From CAZWZG01 sp964638245 (GTDB lineage Bacteria; Pseudomonadota; Alphaproteobacteria; Rhodobacterales; Rhodobacteraceae): a stretch of 16,347 bases of DNA. The position numbers were made by a program, and so were the translations under genes. Location: positions 1-16,347 of the forward strand of contig CAZWZG010000062.1 in assembly GCA_964638245.1 (NCBI GenBank). Reading direction: 5' to 3'. Positions 1 through 5,977 of this stretch are shown here, in pieces. The number at the start of each line of letters is the position of its first letter. Position 1 is the stretch's first letter. A model generated the notes under the pieces. It searched no databases. It saw only the letters and a list, made by a program, of their open reading frames with translations, and was not told the DNA's origin.

Positions 1-1041
1 ATCGGTCAGTTGGCCGACAAACGCGCCCAGATGCTCGGCCAGTTTCACCCATGGTCCCATGACCTTGGCCTCTTCCGCCGTCACGGATGGCATGTTGAGC
101 GCGTTGGTCACCGCGCCCGTCAGAAGGTAATCCGACATCTGCTCGGCCACTTGCAGGGCGACGTTTTCCTGCGCTTCGGTCGTGGCCGCCCCGAGGTGCG
201 GGGTGACGACGACGTTGGGCAGATTGAAAAGAGGCGAGTCGGTCGCGGGTTCCACCGCGAAAACATCAAATGCCGCCCCGGCCACACGACCTTCCTTTAA
301 AGCCTCAGCCAGAGCCGCCTCGTCCACGAGGCCACCGCGGGCACAGTTCACTATGCGCACGCCCGGCTTCAGCTTGGTGATCGCTGCCGCCGACAAAATG
401 TTTTTCGTCTTGTCGGTCAACGGTACGTGGAAGGTGATGAAGTCCGACTTCGCCCAAAGCTCATCAATCTCGACCTTGGTCACACCCAGTTGCGCAGCAC
501 GCTCTTCGCTCAGGAACGGATCATAGGCGATGACCTTCATCTTCAGCCCCTGCGCCCGGTCAATCACGATCGAGCCGATGTTGCCCGCGCCCACGACGCC
601 CAGCGTTTTGCTGAACAGCTCTACCCCCATGAAGCGGGACTTCTCCCACGCGCCCGAATGGGTCGAGGCATTGGCCTCGGGGATTTGGCGCGCCACGGCC
701 ATCATCATCGAAATTGCGTGCTCGGCAGTGGTGATCGAGTTGCCAAAGGGCGTGTTCATCACGATCACGCCTTTCTTCGACGCCATCGGGATATCGACAT
801 TATCAACCCCGATCCCGGCACGCCCGATGACCTTGAGGTTGTCCGCTGCAGCAAGGATTTTTTCGGTGACCTTGGTGGCGGAACGGATGGCCAGGCCATC
901 GTATTGGCCGATCACTTCGAGCAGGCGCTCTTTGTCCTTGCCAAGACCAGGTTCGAAATCGACATCGATCCCCCGGTCGCGAAAAATCTGAACAGCGGTT
1001 TCCGACAGCTTGTCAGAGACGAGTACTTTGGGTGCAGTCAT
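1..1041 (-). CDS. serA: D-3-phosphoglycerate dehydrogenase, 3' end cut by window edge
   Basis: This enzyme oxidises 3-phosphoglycerate to 3-phosphohydroxypyruvate with NAD, the committed step of serine synthesis in the cytoplasm. The 347 residues visible hold the substrate-binding N-terminus, the NAD-binding motif GAGNIGS (151-157), and the catalytic Arg235 (in NCARGG), Glu264 (in FAVEP) and His282 (in TPHLG) expected of D-2-hydroxyacid dehydrogenases. The family member of this type is about 530 residues, so the regulatory ASB and ACT parts should lie beyond position 1. The ATG at 1041 is preceded by AAGGAAAG at a suitable distance and begins MTAPKVLVSDKL, a normal SerA start. It lies 101 bases downstream of serC on the same strand and is probably cotranscribed with it. 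The reading frame is open to the window edge with no sign of damage. Confidence 0.96.
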   Translation of the reverse strand, partial: MTAPKVLVSDKLSETAVQIFRDRGIDVDFEPGLGKDKERLLEVIGQYDGLAIRSATKVTEKILAAADNLKVIGRAGIGVDNVDIPMASKKGVIVMNTPFGNSITTAEHAISMMMAVARQIPEANASTHSGAWEKSRFMGVELFSKTLGVVGAGNIGSIVIDRAQGLKMKVIAYDPFLSEERAAQLGVTKVEIDELWAKSDFITFHVPLTDKTKNILSAAAITKLKPGVRIVNCARGGLVDEAALAEALKEGRVAGAAFDVFAVEPATDSPLFNLPNVVVTPHLGAATTEAQENVALQVAEQMSDYLLTGAVTNALNMPSVTAEEAKVMGPWVKLAEHLGAFVGQLTD

Positions 1042-1086
1042 GGTGTTTTCTTTCCTTAACGGTGCGTGACCCGACCGTTCGGGCGC

Positions 1087-1130
1087 ACCGACGTAATACC
1101 GACGCGATACCGACGTGATGCCGATACCGC
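1087..1130. repeat. 11-bp tandem repeat in the serC-serA spacer
   Basis: Three consecutive 11-base units ACCGACGTAAT, ACCGACGCGAT and ACCGACGTGAT (1087-1119) are followed by a decayed fourth unit starting GCCGAT. On the transcribed (minus) strand they read as ATNRCGTCGGT repeats inside the 101-base spacer between the serC stop and the serA start. Eleven is not a multiple of three, and no open frame uses the array. No function is evident; it could be slippage-derived spacer DNA or affect serA translation or mRNA processing. Confidence 0.8.
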
Positions 1131-1142
1131 TTTTGGGGGAAT

Positions 1143-2294
1143 TCAGGCGGCCTCAGCCGTCGCGATTTCAGCCTCGAAAGCAGCCGCCAACCACGGCATC
1201 AATGCCGCAACATCCGACGTCTCGACCGTGCCCCCACACCAGATCCGAAGACCCGGAGGCGCATCGCGGTAGGCGCCGATGTCATAGGCCACGCCCTCGG
1301 CTTCCAGCCGCTTGGCGATGGCCTTGGCGAAGGCCGCACCGTCCGCAATCCGGGGATCCGTGAACTTCAGGCACACCGATGTTGTCGAACGCGTCGCCGG
1401 ATCCTCGGCCAGGAAATCGATCCAGTCATGTGCCGCCACGAAGTCGGCAATCGCGCCCGTATTGGCCTCGGCCCGTGCGATCAGACCCTGAAGCCCGCCC
1501 ACGGAGCGCGCCCATGCCAGCGCTTGCAAATAATCCTCGACCGCCAGCATCGAGGGCGTGTTGATCGTGGCGCCTTCAAAAATGCCCTCGATCAGCTTGC
1601 CGCCCTTGGTCAGGCGGAAAATCTTGGGCAACGGCCAAGCCGGGGTATAGCTTTCCAGCCGCTCCACAGCGCGCGGGCTGAGGATCAGCATCCCATGGGC
1701 CGCCTCGCCGCCCAGCACCTTTTGCCAGGAGAAGGTTGTGACATCCAACCGGTCCCAGGGCAGGTCCATCGCAAAGGCGGCGGACGTCGCATCGCAGATG
1801 GTCAACCCTTTGCGATCGCTCGGAATTTCGGCGCTAGCTGGAACCCGCACGCCAGACGTGGTTCCGTTCCATGTGAACACGACATCCTTGTCGAAATCGA
1901 CCTCCGCAAAATCAACGATCTGCCCGTAGTCCGCGGTGCGCACGGTCGCATCCAGCTTCAGCTGCTTGACCACATCCGTGACCCAGCCCGCGCCAAAGCT
2001 TTCCCAAGCCAGCATCTCAACCGGGCGCTCGCCCAGCATTGACCACATCGCCATTTCAACCGCGCCGGTGTCCGACGCAGGCACGATCCCGATCTTGTAG
2101 TCGGCAGGAACGCCAAGAAGGTCCCGCGTCTCTTCAATCGCAGCCTTCAGCTTGGCCTTGCCCACAGCCGCACGGTGTGAGCGGCCCAAAGCGGCGTCCG
2201 AAAGGCCATCCAATGTAAACGTGGGGGGTTTGGCGCAAGGGCCAGAAGAAAAACGCGGATTAGCCGGCCGCGTTGCCGGTGTCGAAATAGCCAT
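1143..2294 (-). CDS. serC: Phosphoserine aminotransferase (alphaproteobacterial/Methanosarcina type)
   Basis: This PLP enzyme transfers the amino group of glutamate to 3-phosphohydroxypyruvate, giving O-phosphoserine, the second step of serine synthesis; the family can also act on the vitamin B6 precursor. The 383-residue product has the N-terminal NPRFSSGPC motif, the PASDTGAVE segment (72-80), CDATSAA (168-174) and the PLP-binding lysine in SWQKVLGGE (Lys192). Length and motifs match the TIGR01365-type SerC rather than the shorter E. coli type. The frame stays open to 2378, but the ATG at 2294 is preferred because GGAAGGG lies about 8 bases upstream and MAISTPATRPANPRFSSGP is a typical start. 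The extra upstream residues would be translated leader sequence. serA follows on the same strand and serB lies divergently nearby, so the pathway is clustered. Confidence 0.95.
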   Translation of the reverse strand: MAISTPATRPANPRFSSGPCAKPPTFTLDGLSDAALGRSHRAAVGKAKLKAAIEETRDLLGVPADYKIGIVPASDTGAVEMAMWSMLGERPVEMLAWESFGAGWVTDVVKQLKLDATVRTADYGQIVDFAEVDFDKDVVFTWNGTTSGVRVPASAEIPSDRKGLTICDATSAAFAMDLPWDRLDVTTFSWQKVLGGEAAHGMLILSPRAVERLESYTPAWPLPKIFRLTKGGKLIEGIFEGATINTPSMLAVEDYLQALAWARSVGGLQGLIARAEANTGAIADFVAAHDWIDFLAEDPATRSTTSVCLKFTDPRIADGAAFAKAIAKRLEAEGVAYDIGAYRDAPPGLRIWCGGTVETSDVAALMPWLAAAFEAEIATAEAA

Positions 2295-2400
2295 CAATGC
2301 TACCCTTCCAGATAAGCGCCCCTCGTTGGGGAGGGGTGTCCCACGGGCGGGGATAAAGGCCCCCTGCCCCCGGGGCAACCCGGAAATCTGACGGCAACGC
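2295..2400 (-). promoter_or_regulatory. Candidate serC leader RNA
   Basis: A structured serC leader is described upstream of serC-serA in alphaproteobacteria, with its last stem touching the ribosome-binding site. Here the minus-strand leader is rich in C and G runs. One hairpin pairs CCCCTC with GAGGGG around a CCCAAC loop (2319-2336). A competing pairing joins ACCCCTCC (2330-2337) to GGAAGGGT (2302-2309), the serC Shine-Dalgarno, with seven of eight bases paired. The two pairings share bases and are mutually exclusive, as expected for a translational switch. I inferred family membership from position and the SD-sequestering stem; no covariance model was run and the ligand is unknown. Confidence 0.55.
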
Positions 2401-2403
2401 CCG

Positions 2404-2427
2404 CGGGCCGATAAAAATCTCGGCCCG
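2404..2427 (-). other. Strong hairpin between the small upstream gene and serC
   Basis: On the minus strand CGGGCCGA and TCGGCCCG form a perfect 8-bp stem around an AT-rich 8-base loop, 23 bases after the stop codon of the small upstream gene. No T-run follows, so it is not a standard intrinsic terminator. It could be the first stem of the serC leader, an RNA-processing or stability element, or a partial terminator. Confidence 0.5.
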
Positions 2428-2450
2428 ATGTCGCGTATCGGAAACCCGGA

Positions 2451-2672
2451 TCATGGCCGGCGCTTCATCGGGTTGGAGATATCGCGATCGATGAGACCCG
2501 CATCCCGCAGGATATGGTCAGGCAAACCGTCCACAGACGCCGGCCCGGGCTGACCGCGCACCAGCGCCAACATCGCCGCGAACAGAACCGTCCGGGCGCC
2601 TTCTCTGGCAATGACCTCTTCTATGCTGTCCCGGACGGGTCCCTGCCTCCCGGATGGAATCGCTTGTATCAT
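2451..2672 (-). CDS. Small DUF1127-like hypothetical protein
   Basis: A 73-residue protein of uncertain function. Its C-terminal part, LPDHILRDAGLIDRDIS, resembles the short L-x-D-h-h-L-R-D-h-G-L signature of DUF1127 (YjiS-like) proteins, which in alphaproteobacteria are small, basic and in some cases linked to RNA or phosphate metabolism. The N-terminal half contains an amphipathic to hydrophobic stretch, ARTVLFAAMLALVRG. An in-frame GTG at 2687 would add five residues; it has AAAGG eight bases upstream, whereas the ATG at 2672 has only GGGA. The choice of ATG is therefore uncertain. A hairpin (2681-2695, CCCGC/GCGGG) spans the region of the GTG. The gene lies upstream of serC on the same strand and may share a transcript with it. 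Confidence 0.55.
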   Translation of the reverse strand: MIQAIPSGRQGPVRDSIEEVIAREGARTVLFAAMLALVRGQPGPASVDGLPDHILRDAGLIDRDISNPMKRRP

Positions 2673-2758
2673 GGTGGTGTCCCGCACAAGGCGGGCCTTT
2701 CTTGGAAAAATAAGGCGGATGACGCGCGTCGACGCGCTCTAAAGCCTTGGAGTTTTGG

Positions 2759-2780
2759 AAAAATCGCGCGAGCCGCGCGA
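2759..2780 (-). terminator. Intrinsic terminator after the 24-codon ORF
   Basis: Read on the minus strand, TCGCGCG and CGCGCGA form a perfect 7-bp stem around a GCT loop, followed at once by TTTTTCC. This is a textbook rho-independent terminator. It sits 19 bases beyond the stop codon of the 24-codon ORF at 2800-2874 and upstream of the DUF1127-like gene. It could end a small separate transcript, or act as an attenuator for the downstream serC operon. Confidence 0.7.
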
Positions 2781-2799
2781 AGGTCAGGCGGAGGTCAGA

Positions 2800-2874
2800 T
2801 CAACCGAGAAGTCGGTGATACGTTTCCGAGCCGGCAGACCAGAAGGCACGCAGGGTCATCGTATGATATGTCAT
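2800..2874 (-). CDS. Probable unannotated small protein, 24 residues
   Basis: The minus strand carries a 24-codon frame that begins MTYHTMTLRAF, ends ETYHRLLG and stops at TGA. The start ATG is preceded by GAGGAGGG with six bases between GGAGGG and ATG, one of the strongest Shine-Dalgarno sequences in the window. A perfect intrinsic terminator follows 19 bases after the stop, and a promoter-like pair of hexamers lies upstream. The peptide has one Trp, an amphipathic centre and two TYH tripeptides, near each end. I do not recognise it. It may be a real small protein or a leader peptide for the genes downstream, although it has no run of regulatory codons such as serine. It lies in the spacer divergent from serB. 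Confidence 0.5.
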   Translation of the reverse strand: MTYHTMTLRAFWSAGSETYHRLLG

Positions 2875-2917
2875 CGAACGCCCTCCTCTCTGATCGCGGC
2901 TGTCCAAAAGTGGGGCC

Positions 2918-2946
2918 TGCATAGCCGCGACATTCCGCCACGCCAA
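2918..2946 (-). promoter_or_regulatory. Possible promoter for the 24-codon ORF
   Basis: On the minus strand TTGGCG (2941-2946) and TATGCA (2918-2923) are separated by 17 bases, and a start site near 2911 would give a leader of about 37 bases carrying the GGAGGG Shine-Dalgarno. Match to the sigma-70 consensus is only moderate, particularly in the -10 element. Confidence 0.3.
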
Positions 2947-2961
2947 GCTTTTTCTCACCCC

Positions 2962-2990
2962 TTGCGCGAAAAAGCGCGAACGCGTACCCC
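2962..2990 (+). promoter_or_regulatory. Possible serB promoter giving a leaderless mRNA
   Basis: TTGCGC (2962-2967) and TACCCC (2985-2990) are spaced by 17 bases, and the second ends seven bases before the serB ATG, so transcription could start at or next to the ATG. No Shine-Dalgarno precedes serB. The -10 match is poor, so this rests mainly on position and the missing SD. The rest of the 2688-2997 spacer holds the small ORF, its terminator and a 14-bp palindrome at 2724-2737. Confidence 0.25.
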
Positions 2991-2997
2991 GCGCCCC

Positions 2998-3876
2998 ATG
3001 ACCATCGTCTCGCTGATTGCGCGCCCCGGCGCTCTGCATCCCGCCCTTCCGACAAGCCTGCGCAACGCGTGGGGCGGCGGCGACGTAATCTGGCTTTCGC
3101 CAGACGAGGCGGCCGAATTCGAGATCGCAGAGGTTCCCTCGAAGGCGCCCGAGATTGCCGAAACACTCCGCAGCCAAGGCGTTGATTTCAATGTCGTCCC
3201 GGCAGAAAACCGCCGCAAACGCCTGCTGCTCGCCGACATGGACAGCACGATGATCGAGCAGGAATGCATTGACGAGTTAGCTGCCGAAGCCGGGATCGGC
3301 GAGCACGTCGCCGCCATCACGGCCCGCGCGATGAACGGCGAGCTTGATTTCGAAGCTGCCCTCGAAGAACGCGTCGGCCTTCTTAATGGCCTCGCAACGG
3401 AAGTCATCGACACTGTCATCGCCAACCGGATCACTTTCATGCCCGGCGGCGCAACGCTTCTGGCAACGATGCATGCCCATGGCTCGACCACCGCGCTCGT
3501 CTCAGGCGGCTTCACCGACTTCACCGCCCATGTCGCTGAAAAACTTGGGTTTCAAAGCCACCGCGCCAATACGCTTTTGGCCGAAGGCGGCGCTCTGACC
3601 GGCAAGGTCGCCAAGCCCATCCTCGGCCGTGATGCCAAAATTACCCGCCTCGAAGAACTCACATCCGAGCTTGGGCTCACAGACGACGACGTCCTCGCGG
3701 TGGGCGACGGGGCAAACGATCTGGGCATGCTCAACCGCGCAGGAATGGGTGTCGCTGCCCACGCGAAACCCGTCGTCGCTGCCGAGGCCCGCTTCCGCAT
3801 CGACCACGCCGATCTGACTGCGCTTCTCTACCTTCAGGGCTACGGACGCGACACCTTCGTCACCCCTCCCCAATAG
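2998..3876 (+). CDS. serB: Phosphoserine phosphatase
   Basis: This HAD-superfamily enzyme removes the phosphate from O-phosphoserine, the last step of serine synthesis. The 292-residue product has HAD motif I, DMDST (80-84: nucleophile Asp80, acid/base Asp82), motif II Ser169 in LVSGGF, a lysine at 214 in the expected region, and motif III GDGAND (236-241) that binds magnesium. The first 75 residues form the ACT-like N-terminal domain typical of bacterial SerB, here in a divergent form. The frame is open far upstream to 2755, but those residues are arginine-rich and unlike SerB; MTIVSLIARPG at 2998 is the natural start, although it has no Shine-Dalgarno. The gene is divergent from serC-serA, giving a complete phosphorylated serine pathway here. 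Confidence 0.94.
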   Translation: MTIVSLIARPGALHPALPTSLRNAWGGGDVIWLSPDEAAEFEIAEVPSKAPEIAETLRSQGVDFNVVPAENRRKRLLLADMDSTMIEQECIDELAAEAGIGEHVAAITARAMNGELDFEAALEERVGLLNGLATEVIDTVIANRITFMPGGATLLATMHAHGSTTALVSGGFTDFTAHVAEKLGFQSHRANTLLAEGGALTGKVAKPILGRDAKITRLEELTSELGLTDDDVLAVGDGANDLGMLNRAGMGVAAHAKPVVAAEARFRIDHADLTALLYLQGYGRDTFVTPPQ

Positions 3877-3969
3877 GCCTTTTCCACAAGGCTGAACCCC
3901 GCTATTGTCGCGTCAAACAGACGAACAGATCCGCCAAAAGGCGGACAAGGCATGAGCGGAGTACATCAG

Positions 3970-4509
3970 ATGGCTTTTTCCAATCGCCTGACCGCAGGCT
4001 TGGCAGCAGCATTCATCGCGACGGCACCGGCCTTCGCACAGGAAGCAACGGAAAATCGCGTCTCGCGCGACACAGACTGGCAAGTCTTCGAAGAAGACAA
4101 TAGCGCCAACCCAAAGCGCTGCTGGGCCGTGACCGCCCCGACCGAGACCGTCAACACCCGCAACGGCAACGTGGTGTCGGTCAACCGCGGTGATATCCTG
4201 CTCATGGTCTTCTATCAGCCGGACGCAGAAATTCAGGGGCAAGTCACCTTCACCGGCGGCTATCCATTTGCCGAGAACTCCAAAGCGACCCTTGAAATCG
4301 GCACGGACACGTTCGAGCTGATTACTGATGGCGAATGGGCCTGGCCGTCGTCGCCGGACGCCGATGCCCGTATCGTTACGGCGATGAAGCGCGGCGTGAA
4401 TGCCGTCGTGACCGCCCGCTCCACGCGCGGCACGGTGACAAAAGACACCTTCTCGCTTCTTGGGTTCACGACGCAGGTTGGCGAAGCGGAACAGCGCTGC
4501 ACCTCTTAA
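3970..4509 (+). CDS. IalB-family secreted protein (invasion associated locus B-like)
   Basis: The 179-residue product has a clear Sec signal peptide: a short basic start, a hydrophobic core LTAGLAAAFIATAP, and AFA followed by Gln24 as the likely signal peptidase I site. The mature part has the features of the IalB family (PF06776): DWQVF near its start, a cysteine in KRCWAV (Cys51) and a near C-terminal cysteine (Cys177), likely to form a disulfide in the periplasm. Despite the family name, these proteins are common in free-living alphaproteobacteria and their biochemical role is unknown. An in-frame ATG at 3952 also exists, but the ATG at 3970 is chosen because GGAG sits eight bases before it and the signal peptide then has normal length. 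A CCGCC-AAAA-GGCGG hairpin lies at 3931-3944 just upstream. A copy of the interspersed repeat follows the stop by 22 bases. Confidence 0.85.
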   Translation: MAFSNRLTAGLAAAFIATAPAFAQEATENRVSRDTDWQVFEEDNSANPKRCWAVTAPTETVNTRNGNVVSVNRGDILLMVFYQPDAEIQGQVTFTGGYPFAENSKATLEIGTDTFELITDGEWAWPSSPDADARIVTAMKRGVNAVVTARSTRGTVTKDTFSLLGFTTQVGEAEQRCTS

Positions 4510-4531
4510 ACCCGTCGCGCGAAAGCTCTTC

Positions 4532-4629
4532 TTGCCTCCGGCGGGGATACTTGGGGCCAGATGAAGTCGAGCGGCTCCTTCATCTGGCTGAAAATATCTC
4601 GGGGGGTCTGGGGGGCTGGCCCCCCAGCG
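4532..4629. repeat. Interspersed intergenic repeat, two copies head to head
   Basis: The plus-strand copy (4532-4565) reads TTGCCTCCGGCGGGGATA, then a variable middle, then GCCAGATGAA. An inverted partner on the minus strand (4578-4629) has GGGGGG and CCCCCC arms forming an 8-bp hairpin (4608-4615 with 4620-4627), then GAGATATTTTC and GCCAGATGAAG. The two GCCAGATGAAG ends face each other and form a perfect 11-bp stem (4556-4566 with 4578-4588) around an 11-base loop. Related copies lie at 8991-9034 and 16216-16254. All lie in intergenic DNA just after a gene. They may act as bidirectional transcript ends or be relics of a small non-autonomous element. Confidence 0.75.
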
Positions 4630-4637
4630 ACATAGAC

Positions 4638-4667
4638 TTGCCCCTTCCCAAACCGATCCCATATGCG
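4638..4667 (+). promoter_or_regulatory. Weak promoter candidate for rlmN
   Basis: TTGCCC (4638-4643) and TATGCG (4662-4667) are 18 bases apart, about 35 bases upstream of the rlmN start and just after the repeat pair. The match is modest, and this is the only promoter-like pairing I noticed in the spacer. Confidence 0.22.
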
Positions 4668-4701
4668 CTAGAGACCACGCTTCACATCAGCGAGCGAGCC
4701 C

Positions 4702-5883
4702 ATGGAGCCCAGCGCCCCGATCACGCAAGACGTCATGACGATCCCCCGGAAGCTTCCGGAGGGCAAAGTGAACCTTGTCGGCCTCACGCGCGACGGACTT
4801 CGCGACGCACTCATCGAAGCGGGAACGCCCGAAAAACAGGCACGCATGCGCACTGGTCAGGTCTGGCAGTGGATCTATCAAAAAGGGGTGCGTGACTTCG
4901 AGGCGATGACCAACCTCGCCAAACCCTATCGCGCGCTGCTTGCAGAGCACTTCACGATCGAACTTCCCGAGGTTGTAACGCGTCAAATCTCAGAAGACGG
5001 GACCCGCAAGTACCTCGTACGCATTGCTGGCGGGCATGAGGTCGAAACCGTCTACATCCCAGAGGAAAACCGCGGCACGCTGTGCATCTCGTCTCAAGTC
5101 GGCTGCACACTTACCTGCTCGTTCTGTCACACCGGCACGCAAAAGCTTGTTCGCAACCTGACTGCAGGCGAGATCGTTGGCCAGATCATGCTGGCCCGCG
5201 ACGACCTAGGCGAATGGCCCGAGCCGGGCCGCAATCCCAAGGACGAAACGCGCCTGTTGTCCAATATCGTCCTGATGGGCATGGGCGAGCCGCTCTACAA
5301 TTTCGAAGCGGTCCGCGACGCGATGAAAATTGCCATGGACGGCGAAGGCATTTCGCTTTCACGCCGCCGCATCACCCTGTCCACGTCCGGCGTCGTGCCT
5401 GAAATTGCACGTACCGCTGAGGAAATCGGCTGTCTTCTGGCCGTGTCGTTCCACGCGACGACGGATGAAATTCGCGACAAGCTGGTCCCGATCAACAAGA
5501 AGTGGAACATCGAGACGCTTCTGGATGCCTTGCGCGAGTACCCGCGCCTGACAAACTCGGAGCGCATTACGTTCGAATACGTCATGCTCAACGGCGTCAA
5601 CGACAGCGACGAAGACGCCCATCGGTTGATCAAGCTCATCCAAGGCATCCCAGCCAAAATCAACCTTATCCCGTTCAACGAATGGCCTGGGGCACCCTAC
5701 AAGCGTTCGTCCAACAACCGCATCCGCGCGTTCGCCGACATCATCTACAAGGCGGGCTACGCGTCCCCCATTCGCACCCCGCGCGGCGAAGACATCATGG
5801 CCGCCTGTGGTCAGCTGAAATCCGCCACCGAGCGTGCACGAAAGTCACATTCCCGCCGTCCTGCGGCGACGCCCAATATTTGA
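4702..5883 (+). CDS. rlmN: Dual-specificity RNA methyltransferase RlmN (23S rRNA A2503 / tRNA A37)
   Basis: RlmN is a radical SAM enzyme that places a methyl group on C2 of A2503 in 23S rRNA and A37 of some tRNAs, aiding translational accuracy. The 393-residue protein has the iron-sulfur cluster motif CTLTCSFC (Cys135, Cys139, Cys142), the SAM-binding GMGEP motif (193-197), and the two further conserved cysteines: Cys369 in MAACGQ, the methyl-carrying residue, and Cys128 in TLCISSQ, which keeps the seven-residue spacing to the first cluster cysteine seen in E. coli. The N-terminal RNA-binding domain covers about residues 20-100. The ATG at 4702 gives the start MEPSAPITQDVMTIPRKLP, which looks native; an internal ATG at 4735 is possible. 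Neither has a strong Shine-Dalgarno. The gene appears intact and is the usual length. Confidence 0.96.
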   Translation: MEPSAPITQDVMTIPRKLPEGKVNLVGLTRDGLRDALIEAGTPEKQARMRTGQVWQWIYQKGVRDFEAMTNLAKPYRALLAEHFTIELPEVVTRQISEDGTRKYLVRIAGGHEVETVYIPEENRGTLCISSQVGCTLTCSFCHTGTQKLVRNLTAGEIVGQIMLARDDLGEWPEPGRNPKDETRLLSNIVLMGMGEPLYNFEAVRDAMKIAMDGEGISLSRRRITLSTSGVVPEIARTAEEIGCLLAVSFHATTDEIRDKLVPINKKWNIETLLDALREYPRLTNSERITFEYVMLNGVNDSDEDAHRLIKLIQGIPAKINLIPFNEWPGAPYKRSSNNRIRAFADIIYKAGYASPIRTPRGEDIMAACGQLKSATERARKSHSRRPAATPNI

Positions 5884-5905
5884 GCGAGACTCCCCAACCC
5901 GAATC

Positions 5906-5953
5906 TGTGGATAGTTTCTTGGTGCCGAACAATCAGTTGCCGAGTTATCCACA
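5906..5953. promoter_or_regulatory. Pair of DnaA-box-like sites in inverted orientation
   Basis: TTATCCACA (5945-5953) is an exact match to the consensus DnaA box, and TGTGGATAG (5906-5914) is its reverse complement with one mismatch. The pair forms an 8-bp perfect inverted repeat (TGTGGATA/TATCCACA) with a 32-base centre. Both lie in the 94-base spacer between rlmN and the small ribbon-helix-helix-like gene, and the exact box is 24 bases before that gene's ATG. They could bind DnaA or be the operator of the downstream regulator-like protein. The TGCCGA direct repeats at 5923-5928 and 5938-5943 lie between them. Confidence 0.5.
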
Positions 5954-5977
5954 ATTTGCACATGGGGGAGCCGTGCA

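Noticed and set aside
427..1059. Long plus-strand open frames opposite serA (and similar ones opposite serC and rnr)
   Set aside because: These are shadows of high-GC coding sequence: composition is arginine/histidine-rich, no SD is present, and the real gene on the other strand is intact.
2681..2700. CCCGC-ACAAG-GCGGG followed by CCTTTCTT as a plus-strand terminator
   Set aside because: No plus-strand gene lies upstream, the stem is only 5 bp, and the tail is interrupted; it makes more sense as a structure on the minus-strand transcript.
2724..2737. Perfect 14-bp palindrome GCGCGTCGACGCGC in the serB upstream spacer
   Set aside because: A 14-bp palindrome is expected about once by chance in a window of this size, it is pure GC-rich background with a SalI-like centre, and it is not aligned with a promoter.
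2755..2997. N-terminal extension of SerB to an upstream in-frame start
   Set aside because: The extra 81 residues do not look like any SerB, overlap the minus-strand terminator and small ORF, and the start at 2998 gives a normal SerB.
3875..3893. AGGCCTT/AAGGCT imperfect hairpin right after serB as a terminator
   Set aside because: It has a bulge, a short stem and no T-run; too weak to call.
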